Shown: piece after piece, positions 58,505-64,000 of the stretch
Layout: each line of letters begins with the position of its first letter
Numbering within the stretch: the stretch's first letter is position 1
DNA from: Festucalex cinctus
Lineage: Eukaryota; Chordata; Actinopteri; Syngnathiformes; Syngnathidae
NCBI RefSeq assembly: GCF_051991245.1
Contig: NC_135431.1
Coordinates: 3,348,001 to 3,412,000, forward strand
Direction: 5' to 3'
Length of the DNA stretch: 64,000 nt
The notes under the pieces: model-generated
The model's database searches: none
Told to the model about the DNA's origin: nothing
The model's input: only the letters and a program-made list of their open reading frames with translations
Made by a program: the position numbers and the translations under genes

Positions 58505-59514
58505 GTTTCTAGGACTGAGTGGTTGCCATGGTTACACATCAAGGTTTGATCTTTGATGATTTTTCAAAACGCTGCACTTTTTTCTTGATTTGATTTGCTT
58601 TACGCATTCACACGTAAACAAGTTGCATCATACAGCGGTGCCTTGAGATGCGAGTTTAGGCTCGCCACTTGTAAAACGCTCGTACCGTCAATCTGTTCAA
58701 GCCAAAAATCAACAAAAATAATTTTGTAATGTGTTTTTTTTTTTTTTTAATAAGGCAAGAGGTCACCCATACTCTGACTCAGTACGCTGCAGTATTATTG
58801 GTTTGAACACGTTTGTCTTCCAATGTTAAAAGGCGACTATCGATGCTAATTGTTAGCATGTAGCATGTCAATGGAGTTTTCCATTATCCGTTCGAATTAA
58901 GCTAGCAGCAGCATTGAAGGCAACGTTGCTTGGTTGAAAATACATGTGTAATTGTCATTTTACATAGTTTGACAGTAAACGTCCACCGGGGGGTGGCAAT
59001 GAACACTTTAAAGCTCCTTTTTTGTTTTTTTGTTTTCTAACCGTTTTCTAGCCTATGAAGTAAAGTCTTCAGGTCAGTCGTATCTCAAGGCACCACTGTA
59101 CAACACTACGTCATTATTATTATTGTCAATTATGGGAAGAAGAATGGCTTGAAATGATCCTTTTTACTGCTATTGTTGTTGATTTTTGTTGTGTTTACAT
59201 TGTATCTTAAAATAGAGTTGATTTATATTGTCTGTTGGCTGCAAAAACACTTAAATACTATAATAATGTCACGCAGAATTCCGTTTCATTTTGTGAGCCA
59301 CTATGTCAAACGGTGCTTTAAATTCAAATTGTATGTTTAGAGTTGAGTTCCCACACGCACATGTTGTTTTTGCCAAAATCTTTTTTTTTGTTTGTTTGTG
59401 TACAAATGGAACAGAGAGAAGTCAATGTTATGCTGTGTTTACATGCAGCCTATTTATGCATCACATCTTTGTCACTGCTAATAAAGCTGCACTGTTGTTA
59501 TTAAACGTCTCCTT

Positions 59515-59790
59515 AACTCATTCAAACCCAAAAACGTGTAAATACGTTTTTTAATACTTTGTCATTCACTCCCAAAAACCTATTTATTTTTTTGTTTTTT
59601 ATGCTCTAGCATTTAGAAGGCTTTGATACAGCTTCTGACATGAAGAAGTTGCTTAAAGCAATGGTAATTATTACCCCAAAAAAATGGCCAGCGGGTGGCA
59701 GCAGAGTATAAGACATCAGCCAGGACCTTGTTGCAACAAGCTCTTTTTGCCAGTGTTTTCAACACGTTTTTGAATAATGACAAAACTTAT
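59515..59790 (+). mobile_element. AACTCATT-family MITE, copy 7 (3' truncated)
   Basis: AACTCATTCAAACCCAAAAA at the left, ATGGCCAGCGGGTGGCAGCA in the middle. It stops after TTTTTGAATAATGACAAAACTT. Confidence 0.65.
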
Positions 59791-59849
59791 TTATAATTTA
59801 TTATTATTATTATTATTAGTAGTAGTATTCATTGATTAATTAACCAAGT

Positions 59850-60095
59850 AATACACTTAATAATGCATATATTTGTGGAGGCACATTGAGATCACTCTTA
59901 ATATGAAAAGAAAAATGCTATCACCAACAAATGCAATTATGCCATCTAGTGGTAGAAAAATGACATAAACACAAATCAGTATCATGCATTTTGTTTTTTG
60001 TTTTTACAGTACAATACATCGCTTTAATTTTAACTCAGTTTTATGATTTTTCATGAAATGACTAAAAGCAGCCATATTTCTATTAGTTTAACATA
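59850..60095 (-). mobile_element. Inverted partial copy of the 57027 MITE
   Basis: CAAATGCAATTATGCCATCT and GTACAATACATCGCTTTAAT are the reverse complements of matching parts of 57230-57490. Ends not intact. Confidence 0.65.
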
Positions 60096-60785
60096 CATTA
60101 AACTTCAGCTGTTCGAAACGATAATAGAGTGATCGCATAAAATGAAGCTTGATACAGCAGGGGAAGAACTTGCCACTCCGTTCCAATGACAAAGGCAAAT
60201 GTAGCTCGACACCACCCCAAGCATTTTGCAATGTCCGTGACGACGGACGCGTTCGACAAGGTGACGCTAGCATAAATAGTCGCGCATCAGCTGCCCGCGT
60301 GACGGCGACTGTTGACATCCGTCCGCCTGATACAATGCGTGATTGCGTGACCCGTCTACAAATTTGTTTTTGGAAATAGTGTGTCAGTTTACTGTTTAAC
60401 TTTTTTGGTGACACGATCGTTTCCTCCTCCTCCTCCTCCTGCTGCGAGGGAAAATGGGTGTGCCTGTTTGACCAATCATATGCAGGCACCGACCTTGTTC
60501 CCGCCCCTTTTAGTTCACTCCACTCACATGCATCGTCACGCTTCTTTGGCTGACCTTTTTCCAGTGCAAACAAACCGGCAATGTCAAACTTTTTTTTTTT
60601 TTCCTGGACAGACACCTTGTCACTCATTACCTCGCTGTTGTCAAAGATATCCACGCGTGGGAATCGCCAATATGCCGTTATAAATAAAGCAGACGATTCT
60701 GTTTTGCTAATTTCATGCTCATTTCATAACTTTATCAGCTAATATTAGGCCTGGGAAGTGCGGAATTTTCTATAAACAATGCCCG

Positions 60786-60824
60786 TGAACTCTAGCATAG
60801 CGACTGTTGCTATGCTAGAGTTCA
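60786..60824. repeat. Perfect 16-bp inverted repeat (hairpin, 7-base loop)
   Basis: TGAACTCTAGCATAGC (60786-60801), loop GACTGTT, then GCTATGCTAGAGTTCA (60809-60824). No T run follows, so this is not a terminator, and the stem is too short for a microRNA precursor. Confidence 0.95.
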
Positions 60825-61374
60825 TGACCCCCAAATACTGGCCTCTGATTGGTCTCTTGTCTTTTGTTGGAGGAGAGTAACAGGCACGCAGCTCAAAGGA
60901 TGAATGTCATGCCTGTCTATTTGTATCTGTGGTCATAATGGAATATCTCAGTAACTTTGTTTTCTCTGCTTTTTGGTCAGAAAGTAAACCTAACCCATGT
61001 TCTGCCGATTACTAAAGACCAGAAATGTTTATGCTTTTTTTTTTTTTTTTTTGTAGGTTTGATGCTCTTACGTTGCGCTAAAATGAGATGCAGAACTCCG
61101 ATTAAACATGCTAGTGGTAAATTAGGTAAATATTTACAAATGCAAGTCAAATATTTGGAGTTTGAAGTGGTCTTTTGACAACTCAAATCACTATTTGAGT
61201 AGAAAATATAGAAAATAACCCAGGATGTAAATAGGAGCAAGTTAACCCAATTGAAAGCTGTGGCAGCCACGTGGAGTAGTCTTGTAGGTCTTGTTGTGTG
61301 GCTAAAACAAGCAAAAAGAGCCCCTCCAACTCGCAAGCCTCCATTGACACAGTGGAATGGACGCCAGTCTGCAG

Positions 61375-61485
61375 TGACGTCACATGGGCGCGGCCTGCCC
61401 TCCAAGCCCTCGCCGCACCTCCGGGCGTCGACCAATCAGCGACGAGAGCGGATTCCCCAGAACGCAGACGGCCTCTGATATATAG
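61375..61485 (+). promoter_or_regulatory. tdh: TDH promoter 1: CRE, CCAAT and TATA boxes
   Basis: In order: perfect cAMP-response element TGACGTCA (61375-61382), CCAAT (61432-61436), TATATAG (61479-61485). Spacing is that of a classical regulated promoter, with a start expected near 61508-61515. A leader exon with a good donor follows. Confidence 0.6.
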
Positions 61486-61509
61486 CAGCTGATGCAACAC
61501 TGGCTCCAG

Positions 61510-61605
61510 ATAACACCACAAGCATCACTTCACGTCACAACACGCCACCCACGAAGCACGTACAGAGGAACGCCAAGGCCAGTTGGACCGCGTCGTCTCG
61601 TTGTG
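61510..61605 (+). other. tdh: TDH candidate leader exon 1a (5' UTR)
   Basis: Non-coding stretch downstream of the TATA box, ending TCGTTGTG|GTGAGT with GT at 61606. The first base is estimated from the TATA position. It would splice to the acceptor at 63190. Confidence 0.5.
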
Positions 61606-62316
61606 GTGAGTACGCTTCAATTCAAGGGGGTTGGGGGATGGCTTTTATTTTGTAGTTGAATTGAAAAAAATTAAAACGACTTCCGCATCAGAACGAGCGT
61701 GTTCGTGAGCTAGCTTGATTTTTAAACGCTCTGTTATCCCCCAAAGATGCAATATATCATTTTTAATTTAAAATAATAATTTGTATTAGTTTGGTTCTTA
61801 ATTGTTTGTAAAGTCCAATAGTGTTTGTATGTTTTGCCGCGCCCACTCCGGACAAGTCCGAGCTAAGCGGCTAACCTCCGTTTTACCACCATTTTAAGCC
61901 ACTTCCGTTTTTTTATGTCATGTCTGCCATATACATTCCAAATACAAAAGTCGGTAAAGTAGTGTATCCACCCGTGACATGATGTTTCTCCCACATCCCG
62001 CGAGGTGGAGCCACACTCGAGCGCTTACACAAGCGGAGATGTTGGCACAACAATGCGGCGCACATGGCGTGGAGGGGGCCGGTGGTGCTGCTGGTGTCCG
62101 TTACAGATGCTCCACAAGCGGGGTCGGGTGCACCGCGTCAGCCACTTTTTTTTTTTTTTTCCTTCGTGCGTCATTTGCGTGGGGCGTTTTTTTCTTTATA
62201 TTTTTAAACGGGGCCACAAACAAGCTTGTGCACCATTACAAGGAGGACACAAAGGGAAAGCGTGCGTAATATATTCCCCCCCTGTGAATGGCTACAAAAA
62301 GCGCCCTCGCTTGCTG

Positions 62317-62356
62317 ATTGGCCCCGCTGAAGGCAGGGCAGCTTTCGGATAAAAAC
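62317..62356 (+). promoter_or_regulatory. tdh: TDH promoter 2: inverted CCAAT and TATA-like box
   Basis: ATTGG (62317-62321) and GGATAAAAAC (62347-62356) about 25-30 bp apart, upstream of a short exon-like stretch with its own donor. Weaker than promoter 1. Confidence 0.4.
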
Positions 62357-62379
62357 TCCCAAAGTTGCACCTCACTTTC

Positions 62380-62407
62380 CTTCTTTTGGAGCTGCACAAT
62401 ACGCGCG
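62380..62407 (+). other. tdh: TDH candidate leader exon 1b (5' UTR)
   Basis: Ends CAATACGCGCG|GTGAGT with GT at 62408. The 5' end is estimated at 25-30 bases after the TATA-like box. An alternative first exon to 1a. Confidence 0.35.
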
Positions 62408-63200
62408 GTGAGTATTTTTATTTTTTTTCTTACCGAAGAAACTGTATATGAGACGGAAAACGTGACCTTGAAAATTGAAATGGAAATTGCTAAAAAAAAT
62501 AAAAAATAAAATCCTCATCGCTATGAGCAGCAACCTAACTTCTTAATTAATTCATTTAAAAAAATAGTAATCTAGTGTAATGAACAAGATAAAAAAAACT
62601 CATCAAATACTTTTATGATAATAAACTCGTTGAACTAGAATATAAACCCAAAATGACATGTCAATATGTCATTTACAACATCTGTAGGATGTTGTAAAAT
62701 GCTTAAAATTTCTTTTGAGAGAACTTTAAATCGCGTTGATTGTAAAAGCAAAAACTTTCACAATAAGCTAAATAATTAAAATTTCCTATTGAAGGTACTA
62801 ATTTGATGTAATTTTGTGCTCTTTTTGGCAGCATTCCAGCCTTCTTTTGACACCCTTTTTGATATAAAGAGTCCATTTTGTGCATGTTAATTCAGATTCC
62901 CCAAATACTGCCAACGTGTCTTCTCCACTTGGCAGTTTTGTGCGCGTGAATGTTGCCCCCCCCCCCCCCCCCCCCCCCCTGCACCCAAAATCCTTGTTTG
63001 GCATCAGTACGTTCAATGTTTGCATTCCTGGAAGTGACTTGAGACATGGAAAAGATCCAGTGTGGAAAAACATGGACACAAACAGGGGCTTTATTGACCT
63101 GAAAGCTGCACTGACTACAAGCACCGCGAGGGTGGCAGTCAAATGTATGTTCGAGCTTCAAAATAAATACGAATCCCATCACCCTCACAGGTAATCAAGA

Positions 63201-63390
63201 ATGCCCGTCATCAGAACCCTCGGCAAGGTGGCCAAGCAGGCGGCGCTGCTGGGCGGCCCGCCGTGCGGCTGCCGGCCCCTGGCGGTGGCGGTGCGCGGCA
63301 TCAGCTTCTCGCCGCGCCAGGTGACGTCGGACGCCAGCTTCCACTCGGTGTCCTTCTCCGAGACGGACCACCCCAAGGTGCTCATCACGG
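63201..63390 (+). CDS. tdh: TDH first coding exon
   Basis: The exon begins at 63191 after the acceptor cctcacag, giving ten bases of leader (GTAATCAAGA) before the ATG. It encodes residues 1-63 and the first base of Gly64. The donor is ATCACGG|GTGAGT. DASFHSVSFSETDHPKVLIT is the diagnostic part. GC-rich. Confidence 0.93.
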
Positions 63391-63867
63391 GTGAGTGCTG
63401 CCGATCGGAGTCAAGTCAGCTGATCCGGAAGATTGTTTTTGTTTTGGGGAAATTATATAACAGCGTATCGAGTACTCTCCCGGAGACGAGGTCAGCAGAG
63501 CCCCTGTTTGTTTCAAAAGGAGGTTACTGGGATGTGGGGCGGAGTTGGAGACGGCTGGCAACGTAACCCGAGTATTGTGCCAGTTAGAAACAAAAGACCC
63601 CCCCCCCTCTCTCTCTCTTAGCTTGTGATTTACTTGAGTCTTCCTTGGATGCTCTCAATCAACGCTTCTGTCAATTGCAGGTGGCCTGGGGCAGCTCGGC
63701 GTGGGTCTCGCTAAGCTCTTAAGGTAAAAAAGAAGCCGCTGTGGGATTTTTTTTTTGTCTTTGTTTTGTTATGTAACATGACTTGTTGCTATCCAGGAAG
63801 CAGTTTGGAAAGAACAACGTGATTCTGTCCGATATCAGGAAGCCGTCAAGCAACGTTTTCCACAGCG
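63201..63867 (+). CDS. tdh: TDH, mitochondrial L-threonine 3-dehydrogenase, N-terminal part; truncated by window edge
   Basis: Oxidises L-threonine to 2-amino-3-ketobutyrate with NAD+ in mitochondria, feeding glycine and acetyl-CoA production. It is a short-chain dehydrogenase (NAD-dependent epimerase-like) enzyme. Three exons, 63201-63390, 63681-63723 and 63797-63867, join in phase into 101 residues plus a split Gly. Residues 1 to about 45 (MPVIRTLGKVAKQAALLGG onward) are basic and hydroxyl-rich with few acidic residues, as for a mitochondrial presequence. KVLITGGLGQLGVGLAKLLR (59-78) carries the Rossmann GxxGxxG at Gly64, Gly67 and Gly70. VILSDIRKP holds the acidic residue Asp90 that favours NAD+ over NADP+. 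The catalytic Tyr-Lys region lies beyond the window. The gene is a pseudogene in humans but intact here as far as seen. Its place next to MTMR9 supports the call. Confidence 0.94.
63681..63723 (+). CDS. tdh: TDH second coding exon (43 bp)
   Basis: Acceptor tcaattgcag|GTGG, donor CTCTTAAG|GTAAAA. It encodes GLGQLGVGLAKLL with split Gly64 and Arg78, the nucleotide-binding loop. It is too short to be seen as an ORF and was found through the protein family. Confidence 0.93.
63797..63867 (+). CDS. tdh: TDH third coding exon
   Basis: Acceptor tgctatccag|GAAG, donor CACAGCG|GTACGT. Residues 79-101 (KQFGKNNVILSDIRKPSSNV, FHS) with split Arg78 and Gly102. Intron sequence fills the last 130 bp of the window. 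Confidence 0.92.
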
Positions 63868-64000
63868 GTACGTACGTGCGCTCGCTCGCTCGGATGGATG
63901 ACTTTGTTGCGTATCGATTGACGCGTCAGTCGGCAAGGTGCGCATTTTGTTGATGAGACGACGTGTCCCAAAGACAACAAGCTGGTTTGGCATATGCATC

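Larger units (their letters stand above)
58505..61370. other. MTMR9-TDH intergenic region
   Basis: No supported gene. Contents are a region related to the GGCCACCGGGGGC family (about 58780-58990), AACTCATT-family MITE copy 7 (59515-59790), an inverted MITE fragment (about 59850-60095), a perfect 16-bp hairpin (60786-60824) and GC-balanced sequence at 60200-60660. The 188-codon minus-strand ORF at 60088-60654 lacks any recognisable domain and overlaps the repeat at its left end. Confidence 0.6.
61606..63190 (+). other. TDH first intron
   Basis: Runs from the leader 1a donor to the acceptor cctcacag at 63190, if that leader is used. Contains promoter 2, AT-rich sequence and a C24 run (62956-62979). 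Nothing coding is supported. Confidence 0.5.

Noticed and set aside
60088..60654. 188-codon minus-strand ORF between MTMR9 and TDH
   Set aside because: No recognisable domain, its C-terminal part runs into a MITE fragment, and the Glu run comes from a CTC microsatellite. RNA evidence would be needed to revive it.

Overview
The window is chromosomal DNA from a vertebrate, almost certainly a percomorph-type teleost fish. It shows spliced genes with GT-AG introns, AT-rich introns full of short transposon fossils (hAT-like and palindromic MITEs, LINE tails ending in GGAT repeats), and many microsatellites. Four protein-coding genes can be read exon by exon. My impression that the repeats look syngnathid (pipefish or seahorse) is weak and untested.

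Layout from left to right. (1) 1-2647, minus strand: the 5' half of CCM2 (malcavernin). Coding exons 1-3 are complete and exon 4 runs off the left edge. (2) 8090-46280, minus strand: all three coding exons of XKR6 (XK-related protein 6; 591 residues predicted). Exon 1 lies in a GC-rich island, intron 1 is about 34.4 kb, and a 3' UTR of uncertain length follows the stop. (3) 49856-57855, plus strand: complete MTMR9 (ten coding exons, 549 codons), a catalytically dead myotubularin. (4) 61.5 kb to the right edge, plus strand: the start of TDH (mitochondrial L-threonine 3-dehydrogenase). It has two candidate leader exons, each behind its own promoter-like sequence, and three coding exons before the window ends. 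All splice phases were checked and are consistent.

XKR6, MTMR9 and TDH are linked in the same way on human 8p23.1, so this is an old vertebrate block. CCM2 is on a different human chromosome, so its position beside XKR6 marks a rearrangement boundary in one of the lineages. The genes are neighbours, not an operon: CCM2 and XKR6 run in tandem, XKR6 and MTMR9 diverge across about 3.6 kb, and MTMR9 and TDH run in tandem.

Most of the unusual material is non-coding and lies in XKR6 intron 1: a decaying ~123-bp tandem array, a ~254-bp triplication, a ~740-bp ACT-triplet tract, an ~36-bp minisatellite built on a hairpin, nested transposons, and several unrelated repeat families that share a CTCF-core-like motif (CCAnnAGGnGGCAG type). 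I found no bacterial genes, CRISPR array or retroviral coding region, and no evidence for a new multi-gene system. The most testable new points are the shared CTCF-like motif, the two TDH leader exons, and the discrete ~120-bp retroposon with clean target-site duplications.
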